In this document: positions 32,774-46,800 of the stretch, piece after piece
How positions within the stretch are numbered: the stretch's first letter is position 1
Layout: each line of letters starts with the position of its first letter
Assembly: GCA_036873755.1 (NCBI GenBank)
Contig: JAVTVY010008181.1
Coordinates: 372,001 to 436,000, forward strand
Source of the DNA: Hanleya hanleyi
Lineage: Eukaryota > Mollusca > Polyplacophora > Lepidopleurida > Hanleyidae
Length of the DNA: 64,000 nt
Reading direction: 5' to 3'
Translations under genes and position numbers: made by a program
The notes under the pieces: model-generated
Database searches by the model: none
What the model was told of the DNA's origin: nothing
Seen by the model: only the letters and a program-made list of their open reading frames with translations

Positions 32774-34210
32774 CAGGGGCGTCGTTAGGGGGGGGTCGTC
32801 CGGTGCGAACGACCCCCCCTTGGCCGCGCCAAAAAAAACAGAAGAAAAAGCAAAACAAAAAACAAAAAACAAAAACAGAGAAAACAAAAACAAAATAAAA
32901 AAAGCATAAAAACATAAAATAAAAAAAACATAAAAATTACAGATAGAGTGCCAAGACGTGTAGTAGTGTGTAAAAGGCCCGTTTTGTTTGTGTCAAACCA
33001 GGAAGTCAAATGGAGTCCGGCATATTCTTCAATATCGATGCGGGTTTATGCGAAACAAATGTGAAAATAGAACCATAAATCTATATACATTGTGTTCAGA
33101 TTTGTTTCCGAGAAAACGGGTAAAACGCATCTCCGGCAACCGGAGACCCTGGAGCTTCCGGGGCCTAGGCGGCCCCTGGACCCTCGCCTATCAGGCTGTG
33201 ACGATCGCTCATTTTAGCTTTGTGTAAATGAATCGCTATCATATTGGTTCTAATGTTCCATCATGTAAAGGTCATCGGTTTTTATTGTTCTTTTTATGTG
33301 ATAAATATAACTAAACAGTCAAATGGATTCAGGCATGAAGTATGATTTTTTCAATATCGATGAGTGCTTATAAATGCGAAACATACGTGAAAATAGAACC
33401 ATAAATCTGCATACATTACGTTCGAATTTATTTCTGGGAAAACTCTTAGAACGCGTCTCTGGAGATCTGGAACTTCAGAGCTTCCGGAGCCTAAACGGCT
33501 CGTGGACCCTCGCCTGTTGGGCTGTGAGGATTTCCTTGTTTTATCTTTGTGTGAATGAATCGTATCTGTAGGCATATTGGTTTCCCTCCCAAGAAGTATA
33601 AGTCATCGTTTTGTACATTTTAAATATAACTAGAACGTCAAATGGATGAAGGCATGAGGTGCGAGGTTTTCAATATCGATGCATGCTTATAATAATATTG
33701 TGAAAATAGAATCATAAATGTGCATGCAGTATGATCAGTTTTATTTCCGGAAAAACGTTCAGAACGCATCTCCGGCTATCTAGGACCCCGGAGCTTCCGG
33801 GGCCTAGGCGGCCCCTGCACCCCCGCCTGTTGGGCTGTGATAGTGGTCCCCAACTTTCAATTACGTTCCGACGCCACTGGGTTAGCCTACGAGGTATATA
33901 GGCCCAAAGCGTTATTATTGTGTTTTCAAGCTGACAAGAGAATAACATATAATACTGATATTTGACAAATGTTAGTTTAATTGTTGGAAATCGATCAGAA
34001 TGCATCTCAGGCCATCTAAGGTCTCAGAGCTGTATAATATAACCCTAAATCTGCATACATTATGTTCAGATTTAATTCCGGGAAAACGCTTAGAACGCAT
34101 CTCCGGCGATCTAGGACCCCGGAGCTTCCGGGGCCTAGGCGGCCCCTGGACCCTCGCCTAAAGTGCTATGATAATCGACCCCCCTTTGAAAAATCCTAGC
34201 GACGCCCATG
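32774..34210. mobile_element. TIR transposon, copy A (CAGGGGCGTCG family)
   Basis: Termini are CAGGGGCGTCGTTAGG (32,774) and CCTAGCGACGCCCATG (to 34,210), with ATACT on both sides (32,769-32,773 and 34,211-34,215). The interior has A-rich DNA then units with a CTCCGGCNA stretch and GGGGCCTAGGCGGCCCCTGG (about 33,165, 33,485, 33,800 and 34,135). A GTTCCGACGCCACTG end of an inner element is at about 33,865-33,880, but its left end is deleted. No transposase is seen. CAG-type ends recall hAT, though that superfamily usually makes 8-bp duplications. Confidence 0.8.
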
Positions 34211-34557
34211 ATACTTTTGAAGATATGGATGGACAAACGCACTTAAAAGTATGTTAAATAATCCAGATATTGATGAAGGGAACGCGGAAGTGATATCCGC
34301 GGAAGAGTGGGTCAGATCATGTGACGGTTTACTTGGCACTCAGTCTGACGTAGGAATACATGAGACAAGATTAGTCTACATTTGCGAATCGTGATTTTTT
34401 TGCGCAAAATGAATAAAATTATCAGCTTTACTTTTATTGGAAATTCAGGTCACAATTCCCATCCGCTCCTTGGCTTCAATGCAATCTGTCTTTGTTCAGA
34501 AAACTATATTTTGTGCGCGTAAATCGTCTGTTATTGTCGGTGATCCGGTTAAAAAAC
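34211..34557 (+). promoter_or_regulatory. Probable 5' region of the SORL1-like gene
   Basis: 347 bp lie between the transposon and the start codon. The sequence has ATCCGCGGAAG (about 34,296), CATGTGAC (about 34,318) and no clear TATA box at a useful distance. An upstream in-frame ATG exists at 34,492. The transcription start cannot be placed by eye. Confidence 0.35.
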
Positions 34558-34842
34558 ATGGCGGCAAACAGCAGACACAGGTTGTTGTTTTGTTCGCAGA
34601 ATTTTCATGTTTCAGTGCTCATCCTAGTCAGTTTCAGCTTCTGCCAAGCCGTGCGATATGGGTTGAATTCCGAAACGCTTCATTTTGACCGATCAACTGA
34701 GAGTATGTGGGGACGAAGTCCGATAACAATCAACATAGAGAGTATGCCGGAGAGCGATGATGTTCTTGGGGAAATCGTCAAAAAGCGTGTTGCCCGATCG
34801 GCGACAGCCCCTCCCTCCGCGCCTACCATCTCCACAAGCGAG
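34558..34842 (+). CDS. SORL1: SORL1-like exon 1: signal peptide and propeptide
   Basis: I chose ATG 34,558 (AAACATGGCG) because it puts a hydrophobic run (VSVLILVSFSFC, residues about 17-28) at the right place for a signal peptide. The upstream in-frame ATG at 34,492 would add 22 basic residues. The rest is a poorly conserved propeptide ending with KKRVARSA (about residues 75-82), whose RVAR fits a furin site. This matches the RRKR-type site in vertebrate SORL1. The donor is GAG|GTATAA at 34,843, phase 0. Confidence 0.85.
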
Positions 34843-37800
34843 GTATAAACATTATCATGATCTGTACTGCATCATGACGCTGACAGTGACATGTACATCG
34901 TCAGACAAATCCCTTTCCTCATCATTGTTGTTGTTGTTGTTCATCTAGCCAACTCATCTAACTCTCATCATCATCTAGCCAACTAAATTGGTCTGTGCCC
35001 CCCCCCCCCCCGACAACAACAACAACAACAATGTGATAGGCCTACTGATAGGATAAAAAATTAAACAGGTTAGGTTGAATACATCATATGGGGGATTATA
35101 CGGTAATACCTAAGTTGGGGTATAGTGCTATACCCCAATTGAGGTATAGTGCCGTATCAATTTTAGTTTTCACATATTTATGCATTAATTCACACACACT
35201 GCTAGCAGGCGCACACATAGAAAACAGTCCTCTGCCCATTATTTCAGACACTGCCACTGTCAGACATTTGAATTCAATTTGTAAACTAGTCACTACATCC
35301 TTGAAATTTATACATGTTCACAACATAAAAGCATGTCATTATATGGGTGTACGGACATTTCCCCCAGTGGACTTTTCCCCCAGCGGACATTTCCCCCAGC
35401 GGACATTTCCCCCATGGGCATTTCCCCCAGTGGGCATTCCCCCAGTGGACATTTCCCCCAGTGGGCATTTCCCCCACCCAATATTTTTAGGTTATTTTGA
35501 ACATAGTTTTTAGATAATTTGGCAATAACACACATTTTTTTAATATTTTTTTATATTTTATATATAAAAAGGATTTCCACATGTTTTCCGATAAATGAGT
35601 CACATAGTGATAAGACATTATACATATACACAGTATATATCAGTATTCTTTTATAGCACATTTAAAAACAATATAAAAGGTATATGAATATTATATGTTA
35701 TCACTATGTGATGCATTATATTGTTTAAAAATGTGCTATATGATATATAATGTGCTTTCTCGTAAAACTTATAGGAAAAATAGGCCTATGTGCTATATTG
35801 TTTTAAAATGTGCTATAAGACTGTATAATACGGCTATATACTGTGTATATGTATAATATCTTATCACTATTTGACTCATTTATCGTAAAACATTTGTGGA
35901 AATCCTCACATCCTTTTTATAGAAATTATTTTTTTAGAAAATTGTGTTTTTTTGTTTGCCAAATTATTTAAAAACTATGTTCAAAATAACCTAAAAATAT
36001 AGGGTGGGGGAAACGTCCACTGGGGGAAATGCCCATGGGGGAAATGTCCGCTGGGGGAAATGTCCACTGGGGGAAATGCCCTGGATTCCATTATATGCAG
36101 TCTTTATTCGAGTGCTAGAGAGATTAAACTTTTAAATAAAAGAGACTTATCATTCTGAAAATTTCAAAGTGATTGATTAAAATGTGTAGTCTGTCTGTTT
36201 AATGATAAATATTCGTTGAAAAATGACCAAGATATTGAGGCCAGATATGTGATAACTGATCCATGCCCTCCAGGGTTTGAACAGATGTGTGAATTAATGC
36301 ATAAATATATGAAAACTAAAATTGATATGGCACAATACCTCAATTGGGGTATAGCACTACGTACCTCAAATGAGGTACTGTACGCCAACCTAGGTATATT
36401 TATATATATATACATTTTTCCCCCGTCTCCTGACATACATGTATCCCCCCCCTCTCCACCTTGACTATTTTTTACCACTGACATATCACTCCCCCCCCCC
36501 CTCCCCTGACATATATCCCCCATTCAAAAGATAAAAAGTTGCCAAAATATGACATGAAGCTGATTGGGCAAAACCCTGGTGCCAAGTGGGAAGCAGGACA
36601 AACCCCAATACGTCACAAATTAATCTTCGGAACCACTGAATCGATCGATGTGGTAATATTTGCATGAAATATATCTATTGAATATTTGAAAATATGAAGG
36701 GGGGGGGGGTGGGGATGTTTCCCGAAACTGTTAAGGGTGACAAAACGAGTACTAATGTGTCCTCTGGAGTCCGTGGAAATAACTTGGGCATTCAAATGGG
36801 GTTGAGCGGGAGGTTATTTGATTAAAAACCTTTTCTACCTTGTCCATTGTGACTCCAAATAATGTTGTTACATTATGACATTGCCTGTGTGACGTCAAGA
36901 AAAACGACATGGGCATGTGCCATTTACCTCTTGGTACATGTTACGTAGCCACCTGGCGTCAGTTCGAGCTGGCAAATCCCATTGTCCGGTGTACATGTAT
37001 TTAAGTTGGGCCTGACATGCACGTTTCTGAGTACAACCATACATACATGTATTTATTGCATGGTAAAGCTTTCCCAGATATATTTGCTGGAACCAGGGGT
37101 TTTTCTAGCCATTTTTTCATCGTGGTTACCACGATGAAAAACAATATATATTGAGTTTTGCAGAAAATTTCAAATTGAGTTTTGATAAAAAAAAATTGAG
37201 TTTTGTGATTTTTGCCGTTTGCGCGCGGAGCGCGCACGAAAAAAATTTGAGTTTTCCCACAACATACCAGTTGTCAGTTGATAGGTTGTTTCGCATGACC
37301 CGCCCGCATCAATATTTTGGAGATAAATAATGCTGCATGTATTTTAATTATCAGTAATTATTGGTCGTAAAAGAAATAAGTAAGCAAATCTAAGCAAAAC
37401 GAATGAACCGTCACAGCGCGAAGGCGACTGAAGAGCCGCCATCTTGGTTCACATTCTTGGGGAAAGCCTATTTCAAAACGAGGCACAGTCCTTTTCTAGC
37501 GGGGATTCCCTCGTGTCAAGCACGTGGCAGTAAAGTCTTAACTCCGGCACTTTTGACGGTCGCGTACCAAAGCCATCATGGTTTTAGTTTATGGATCAGT
37601 TGTTTCCTCATCAACCAATTCATTTAACCATCCATTTATCTGATGAAACGCTTTTGAGCGAAGTGTTCGAGCGCTTCACGTCTTCACTCCTGACAACAAC
37701 AACGACAACCCAGACTGTCGACTTGAGGACGACGGACATACAAAATTCGTCGCCGTGGACAGAGAATCCCTATCTTCAGTCAGTGTAAAAGAAATAAAAG

Positions 37801-40800
37801 AAGATTACAATAAGAGGGGACTCCTCACGTTAAAAATTCGGGTAATAAATTCTGCAGTTATCTTTAATATTGGTCACAAGTAAGAGTTTTTTCCCTTGAT
37901 TTCTGTTTACACAATGTGTGTGTGCATTTGAGTTTTACTGTCTACCATAATTATTTACATAATGTTTCAATTAAAGTTAAGCAAACTTAAAATGTCTCTT
38001 TTAGGGAATAATTATTTCATAAATATTTTTTTCTGGCGATATTTATGAGAGTATTTCAGAGTGTATAAATCTGTAAAACAGGAATGTTGCCAGGTTATAT
38101 ATTCGATCACAATCTTCTCTGTTAACGGTAAAAAATTTAGCTTCAATAATTAATAATTATAGCATCTAGCATGTATGTTTTAGCATGAGGTCATGCTATA
38201 TAAACAACCTATTAACTGACAACAGCCGTACTGTGGTTTGGTGTGGTTGTTCTGGAGTGCACAAAACATGCATGTAACACGTGAACGGCTGACTATCTTA
38301 GGCCGAAGTTTATATCTTGATCGATAATGCAGCAGCAGTTCTATATGTTGTTGTTGCTCTAAGAAGACACGTCGTGCTAATGTCGCCTCCAATTGTTGGA
38401 TGATACACGGCACCCTGTCATGGTTTGGGCCAATGAGTTATCTCGTAACACGGAGTTATTTTAGCAATGTTGTTGTAGACTGTGATATAATTCATGTAAA
38501 TAGAATTGTCAGTATTTGTTGGTCTCTGAAGAAGTGTCGTAAACATATGACCAAACATATGCCCAACCTCAGTTCTGTAATTGGTGCGATGAAAAAGTTG
38601 GAAAAATTGAGTTTCATCATTTTTTTGATGAAAAAGGCAAAAATATTGAGTTATGTAGAATTCTTGGTGCGCCGTAGGTGCACAAAAAAATTGAGTTTTC
38701 AAAATTTTGAAATTGAGTTTATGAACAATTTTGGGCTAGAATAACCCCTGGGAACAGACAAGAACAAACAAAAAAAAGGAAAATTTTACTAGATTCTGAA
38801 AATTGACCAACAGGTGGCAAATAAAATTTTGTGAAATCTGGTTGACTATTTCCAACACCAACAGTCATGTGAAAGCAAGGAAACCACTTAACATCGCAGG
38901 AGACATGGCAGAGGTCATGCGCAAAGAGGGGGGCAGATTCGTTTTGCTCTGTACATCTGCTATCAATATCATTGCAACTCTTCGATAGCCTACATTTTGA
39001 TGAATTTCAATTGTGACGCCAACAGATACATGTATGCCGAGCGGCGATTTCACGAGATGCGACAAGTTACTACGTCATCTCTGCAGGGCAACGTCATAGA
39101 CAAAACATTCTCCACAATATGTATGAGATCATTTTTGGGTAAATATATTTTGCATCTTATGTCAGATGTACCAGGCCGGTTGCCATGGTCTTAATTTAAT
39201 TGATTTTGCTATAGAAGTGCAACAAATAAGAGTGCATTGTAGATGGAGGGTTTCTACAAGTATGTTTTAATCTCGTCATGCAGACATTTTTCTAGCATTT
39301 CATGGACAAGATCATGACATGAATTGAAATTTCTCAAAGCAGAGAAAATGGTAAAAAATATTACCTCATTTTACTCAAAATCTATGTGAGCCATACCTGT
39401 CAAGATTTTATAGTTAGAACAGGTTGTCAGGTTGTAGCACTTACATGTAAACTGAGCTGCTTCTTCCGAAAATATGGAAATCTAGTCTTGAAAAGGGAAT
39501 TGGCCAGGTGCTATTTCATTAACATGGTCATAAATGTGAATCACTCAGTGGACTGTCTGAGACTCAGACATGTTTATGGTTTACATGTACTTCCTGCTTC
39601 ATCTGAATGCAATGGGGCTCCAGAGTGAGGGATACAACAAAAACATACATGTAATAGGACTTGGCAGATGTTAAGGTGACTAGCTCTCTCCCACTGGTGA
39701 TTGTTTTCTGGTGATATAAAATCCTTGTTATGATGGAGTGGTAATAAACTTGTCTATGACCCCAGTTTAACAAAAAGATGCCTGTCAGCAGTTTACGGTT
39801 CTCTCACATGGATATAGTTCATCTCTCATTGATATAGTTTAACCCTTTGCTACTTGCGGATAGTCTCGTTTGTCAGCCTTGTATGTTCGGATAAATGCAT
39901 GCGGGTGGATTTTGTTATGGACCCTCTTTTTTTGAAGCAATATATTTGCATGTAGCTTGATTGAAACCCCGCTAAATATATATATTTTCGGAAAGCATTT
40001 TTTTAATCTGTCCTTCAAAGTATATGCCCATTTGTGTCTAAAATAGAATCAGACCAGGCGAAAAAATAAAATAAACCAAAAAAAACAACTTTGATTTTGG
40101 CAACATTACCGTGCGTCTGGTTCCAGCCAAATGATAGTTTCCGTAAAAAAAATCTTATCACGATCGCCCATTTCAACCGGACGATCGTGCTAAAATACCA
40201 GTGCATCATCCCTGTGGGTTTTAATCCGATATATAAATCCGAGAAACCCTTTATTTCTATTGTAAACTCAACAGTCCGCTCGCTAAAGTTTCCAACTGAG
40301 CCATTTTCTTCCTGAAGAATTCACTCGGCACTGCGCACCGACGAACAGACAGACATCCGGCCAATCGCTGCCATTGTCTCACACGATGACCTCATTCTCA
40401 AATAATCAGCTTCGCGATACTAACAGAGCCCGGGCGAGGTCATTTGGCTTCCTGTATCGAAGAATGATGACATCTTTATCCAATCAAATCCTTCGTTACC
40501 GTTGGTTATTTGTTAAATCACTCATCATAGGTTGAAAGAGCCGGAAATGACCTTTAAAATGAGACCAATATATCCCACATTCTACCGCGAGAAATCAGAT
40601 TTCGATTGCGTTGAAAATGGTAAAAAAACGGCAAATTCTTTGCCGATTTTCTCAATTTCCGCCACAAGGAAGGTACGTCTTCAATAAAATAAACTTGTTA
40701 TACGTTAATTGCATGATTTACAAAAAAATTTGAACGTATATTCCCGACTATTTCCTTGTCCAACGATGTGGACGACCGATGACCTCTCACTTGACGAACA

Positions 40801-43800
40801 TTTTACTGTGCGGCGATTTTTTTACATCGTGGTCAATTGCGGCCGGTTCCGCCGTTATGGGTATATACGGTGCCGGCCGGTTTTGGCCGGTATAAGTACG
40901 AAAGGGTTAAACAAAAGCGAGGTGGGGGAGATTTGCCTGGCTATGGTACACAGTTGCCTGGCCTGTGGGATATTGGATGGTCAATGTCTACATGTACGTA
41001 TAAATTTTTTCAAGAAACTATGAAAATTAATAAATAAATATATATATATATATTTTTAAATCAATTTTTTTTTTTTAAATATTTTTTCTAAGTGTATTTC
41101 TCTTTCATCTTTGGCTCAATTAAAGTCATTCCCTATAATGTCAAGTCGAGTTACTATAGTTTTTATCTCGCCTTACGAAGTAAAGGGGAGATATTGTCGG
41201 TGTCGGTGTCAGTGTCGGTGTCCCCTGCCTGGAAATGATAAGGTTTTTGGTTTAGCAAATTAAAAAAAATCTAGAAAAATAAGAAAAAATATTAAAAAAA
41301 TAAAAAAAATATGGGGGGTGGGTATGCCATCTGGGGGTATTACCCCTGGGATGCTCCAATGTTAAAATCCCTATGATAGCGTTTTGAGTTGAGCTGAATT
41401 GCACATGTACATCTGTACTTAGAAAGTTTGTTGCAGTTGTCAGCTGTCATTGGATGATTATGAAACTTGGTACACATGTTGCTTATGATTAGAGGATGTA
41501 CCTTTGCTATTTTTGAGAAGAAATATTAATTTTTCTCCAAATTATGGCAAATGGATGAGTGTTCTGTTTAGGTAAATTGTACATGTAACCTCTATAAGTA
41601 TACATGTACATGTACATGGTGAGTTTGCTGCAGTTGTCAGCTCTCATTGGATGATTATGAAACTTGGTATACATGTTTCTTATGATTAGAGGATGTACCT
41701 GTGCTATTTTTGAGAAGAAATATTAATTTTTCTTCAAATTATGGCAAATGAATGAGTTTTCTGTTTAAGTAAATTGTCAGGGGTTTTTCTTGACAGTTTT
41801 TCATCGGGGTAACCCCGATGAAAAACAAATAAGAATTGAGTTTTGACGTTTTTTTGGAAATTGAGTTTCCATGAAAAAATTGAGTATTTTATTTTTCGGA
41901 GGCGTGCGAAAAAATTGAGTTTCCTTCAATAAAATTGAGTTTCTGTAACGAAATGGAAAGATAATACAGCTCGCGAGAAGAAAGAAAAGACTGCACTCAC
42001 GTGGCGGAAGAGCGATGTGTGCGTTGTTGTTGTTATACGCACCGCAAACGTTTTGTTCTTCTATGTTTTGATGACGTAATGCGCTAACTAACCCTCGGAA
42101 ACCTTTGCTAGATTATTTTTTGGGGGCCTCGAATACTTTCTGTAATGGTTCCCGACTGGCGCCAAATGACTCAAGTGTATTCTCCTTCGCTCGGCTGTTG
42201 GTGCAAAGCCACCTACATTAAACCCAACAGGCGAAAACAGCCTATATGAAGGAATTGAATCCGGCTAACACGTGGTCCTCGCAGCGAATAACACGAGGGT
42301 GAAAAAACGTGGGGCATTTGGATATCAATTCGCAGATGAATTTGATTCGGATTCGTTCATAATTAGATTGATAAACAATTTTCCCTAAGACAGCACATCG
42401 GGCAAAGTAGAATCAAGCGGTAAGGAAATTTGTGAAAATAAAAATGGATCGTTTCTTCAGAGACATTGCATGAAGAACAACAACGCGGTCTATCACTTTG
42501 CGTTGAGAAGATGCATTTCTTCAGAAGTCAGTTTATTTGAGGTCAATATTTTAACTTTAACGGCACTGCACTTCTTGTTTATGTCTGCGACTCTTGAATT
42601 TTTGTTGGTAATTTTTATCTTTCACTGTAAAAACCATCATGGTATGAAATGAAAATATGTGGGACAAAAATACAGGAATTTCCTTATTTTTTTAATGTTG
42701 CTGCGTACCGGTATCTGATATAAATCCATGCCAAACTGTTATGCCTAGTCTTTATACAAAGGTTCATTAATAATTGTTTTACTGCTTGCCAGGAAATGAG
42801 GCAGGTGGCCAGATTTTATTTTTTATTTATTTATTTATTTTTTTTTTGCAATGCAGACAATCCCAATTGTTGTTTTTTTGCAATACAAAGATACAAAAGA
42901 AATAAGATTCAGACTATATATACTTACCACTTAGCAAAAAATGTTTAGGTTGAATACTGCTCATCAATGGAGATAACCAATCACTCGCCTGAACTAATTT
43001 AAGGGTGTGCTATTTTAGGTGTGCTAACCACCCTCCTAAGAATATATAAATAAAGTGATTTCAATCAATTTCCCATTGAGAAGTTTACATCTAGTTGCAC
43101 AGTGACCAGCACTGATGGAAGTGGCAACTGGTCAAGAAATGCTGGGTGCGAGAAATTTGGATTCTCACAAACTGTGCCACTGGGAATACAAAGTCCGCAA
43201 ATTTGGATTCTCTGGATTCTCGCAAACTAAGCCATTGAGAATCCATTCTCGCAAAATTTTGCGAAATTCTACCCCTGTGCGGTGTATGTGGGGAACCCTC
43301 GCCTGTATTTCTTTATGAGGGGAAACTGGGGTTGGCGATTTCCGACTCTAGGTACCAGGATGTGGTGTTTACCTTATCGACGACAGTTCCCGCCATGAAT
43401 ACCACAGACAGAAGAACTCGTCTGAGACTGATGGAGGTGCTGCGGTTGCGAACATATCGTTCCAGAGTTGATGTGAATGTACAGGTGAAATGTCAAGGAT
43501 TGGGATTTAAAATGCTGAAAAACTGAACTTAGAAAAATAAAGAACTGAATAAAGATCTATGCATGGAGACATTCATACAGTTGACTCCTCGTCGATGATC
43601 AATAATAAACTCCAGTAAATGGGGAGAGTCAGACGCAGGCATTTGCACGTCGCTGAAAGTGAAAGTAGGCGGGATGATATATGTAGAGCTGCCAAATGTC
43701 AAGAAATGTAAAGTGTCTCCATGAATAGATTTTGTAATGTGTAAATTCCATTAGTCCCACCAAACCCCGTGAGTGGTTCGCTTGACACCTGCATTAAGCT

Positions 43801-46800
43801 CGGACTAAAACTACTGAATGATCGATTCTTCCTATTTCTAAGATGAAAAGGCACTAAAAATTGAGTTTTCGCACTTCATTCGATGAAAATTGGGAAAAAT
43901 GGAATTTTCATACTTCATTCGATGAAAATCGGGAAAAATTGAGTTTTAGGCATTGGCGCGCGAAAAAAATTGAGTTTTATTGAATTCAGAAATTGAGTAG
44001 ACGAAAATTCAAGAATAACCCCTGATTGTACATGTAGGCCTCTATATGTATACATGTACATGTACATGGTGAGTTTGCTGCAGTTGTCAGCTCTCATTGG
44101 ATGATTATGAAACTTGGTACACATGTTTCTTATGATTAGAGGATGTACCTGTGCTATTTTTGAGAAGAAATATTAATTTTTCTCCAAATTATGGCAAATG
44201 AATGAGTTTTCTGTTTAGGTAAATTGTACATGTAGGCCTCTACATGTATACCTGTGCATGTACATTGTACATGGTGAGTTTGCTGCAGTTGTCAGCTCTC
44301 ATTGGATGATTACAAAACTTGGTACACATGGTTCTTATGATTAGAGAATGTACCTGTGCTATTTTTGAGATGAAATATTAATATTTCTTCAAATTATGGC
44401 AAATGATGGAGTTTTGCGTTTAGCTGAAGTGCACATGTATATCTGTACACCACAGTTTGCTACAGTTGTCAGCTGCCATTGAATGATTATGAAACTTGGT
44501 ACACATGTTTCTTATGATTAGAAGATGTACCTGTGCTATTTAGGAGATGAAATATTAATTTTTGTTCATACTTAGGGTTTTGTCAAAATAGATGTACACC
44601 TGTACATGGAAAGTTTTCTGAAGCTGTCAGCTTTCATTGGATGAGTTTGACACTTGCTACCCAAGTTCAATATGATTCAACGATGTGCATGTGCTATTTA
44701 AGAAATATGACATTAAATATGAATTTTTGTCCTAATTATTGCATTTTAGACTTCGTACCTTTCCATTGATAAGGTTTTTGTTGGGCAAAAATTTGCATGT
44801 AGATCTGTACATGGAAAGTTTGTTGAACCTTTCGTGGGATGATTATAAAACTTGGTGGACATGTTTCATGTTTTCCTAGGTCACAGCTCTCCCGCAGTAA
44901 TCCCACACGGGACTGACCTATCCAGCTGTATTTCCAAATGACATTCAGGGGCGTCGTTAGGGGGGGTCGTCAGGTGCGAACGACCCCCCCTTGGACGCGC
45001 CAAAAAAAAAAGCAGAAGAAAAAGAAAAGAAACAAAAACAGAGAAAACAAAAACAAAACAAAAAAAGCAAACGGGAAAAGGGAAAAGGAAGGAATAAAAA
45101 AATTCCGTCTCCAGGCTCGTAAGCATGCTCCGTTCCAGTAGTGACGCGTCAGTTCGCTCAACAATCGGTTTACCACGACTTTCCGTTTTATGGTCATAAA
45201 GTGGATTATGAAAGAGCTGCAGCTCTGTTCATGAGACTCCACCCTCGACGGATACAGCAGGCAAATTTACTATTCAATTAATCATTAACACTAACTCGTG
45301 TGGGGTTTTTTCCTTCTGCTCGATGCGTGTGGTTTTGATAATGAAGCATCGGCAGCCTCGGTCTATCGTTGGCGAAGTGCAAAACGGGCAATAAACCGAA
45401 AGCTGTATATGTATAAGCTTTGCTGAAGGCTATACTACATTCGTGATATTTCATTTCGGAAAATATATCAGTTTAATTTTTTTTCTAGTCAGTATTTTAC
45501 CATGGCCACGTTTTAATGAGTGATACTAGTTTCATTTTTCTAGTCAGTATTTCACCATGGCCACGAGATATAGTCCATGATACACAGTTTGATATTCTAC
45601 ACAATATTATTGTGATATTTTCAGCAAAAGTTTAATGTTCACAGTCATGAAATGACATATGGATCGGAAAGTGATATGATGATGTTTAGTTTTAATCATT
45701 TTAACATGGTTACAGTGGCGTCGGAAGCGGAGGGGCCAGCCCCCCCCCCCACTTTTGATTTAGGGGGGCCCGAATATCTTTTGGCCACCCACTTTTCAGC
45801 ATTCCTACCTGACCATGTCCCCACATAAAAATTACAGATAGAGTGTCAGGACGTGTAGTGGGTGTGTTATATAAGCCCGTTTTGTTTGTGTCAAACCAGG
45901 AAGTCAAATGGAGTCCGGTGTATTCTTCAGTATCGATGCGGGTTTATGCGAAACAAATGTGAAAATAGCACCATAAATCTATATACATTGTGTTCAGATT
46001 TGTTTCTGGGAAAACGGGTAAAACGCATCTCCGGCAACCGGAGACCCCGGAGCTTCCGGGGCCTAGGCGGCCCCTGGACCCTCGCCTGTCAAGCTGTGAG
46101 GATCGCTCTTTTTAGCTTTGTGTAAATGAATCGCTATCATATTGGTTCTAATGTTCCATGATGTAAAGGTCATCGTTTTTTTATGTGTGTTTTTTTTTAT
46201 GTGATCAATATAACTAAAAAGTCAAATGGATTCAGGCATGAAGTATGATTTTTTCAATTTCGACGAGTGCTTATAAATGCGAAACATACGTCAAAATATA
46301 GAACCATAAATCTGCATACATTATGTTCGAATTTATTTCTGGGAAAACGCTTAGAACGGGTCTCTGGAAATCCGGGACTAACGGCTCGTGGACCCTCGCC
46401 TGTTGGGCTGTGAGGATTTCCTTGTTTTATCTTTGTGTGAATGAATCGTATCTGTAGGCATATTGGTTTCCCTCCCAAGAACTATAGGTCATCGTTTTGT
46501 ATGTTTTAAATAGAACTAGAACGTCAAAGGCATGAGGTGCGATGTTTTCAATATCGATGCATGCTTATAATTGCGAAAAAAATTGTGAAAATAGAATCAT
46601 AAATGTGCATGCAATATGATCAGTTTTATTTCCGGAAAAACGTTCAGAACGCATTTCCGGCAATCTAGGACCACGGAGCTTCCGGGGCCTAGGCGGCCCC
46701 TGGACCCCCGCCTGTTGGGCTGTCATAGTGGTCCCCCACTTTCAATTACGTTCCGACGCCACTGGGTTAGCCCACGAGGTATATCGGCCCAAAGCATTAT

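Noticed and set aside
32721..33009. Phe-rich frames resembling membrane proteins
   Set aside because: Complement of an A-rich low-complexity stretch inside a transposon; the same occurs at 44,970-45,242.
34492..34557. Upstream in-frame ATG as the SORL1 start
   Set aside because: It would put a basic 22-residue extension before the signal peptide; the ATG at 34,558 has better context and places the hydrophobic run correctly.
38400..38744. 114-codon frame and its reverse partner
   Set aside because: Lies in the terminal part of CAGGGGTT copy 1; produced by ATTGAGTTTT repeats read on both strands.
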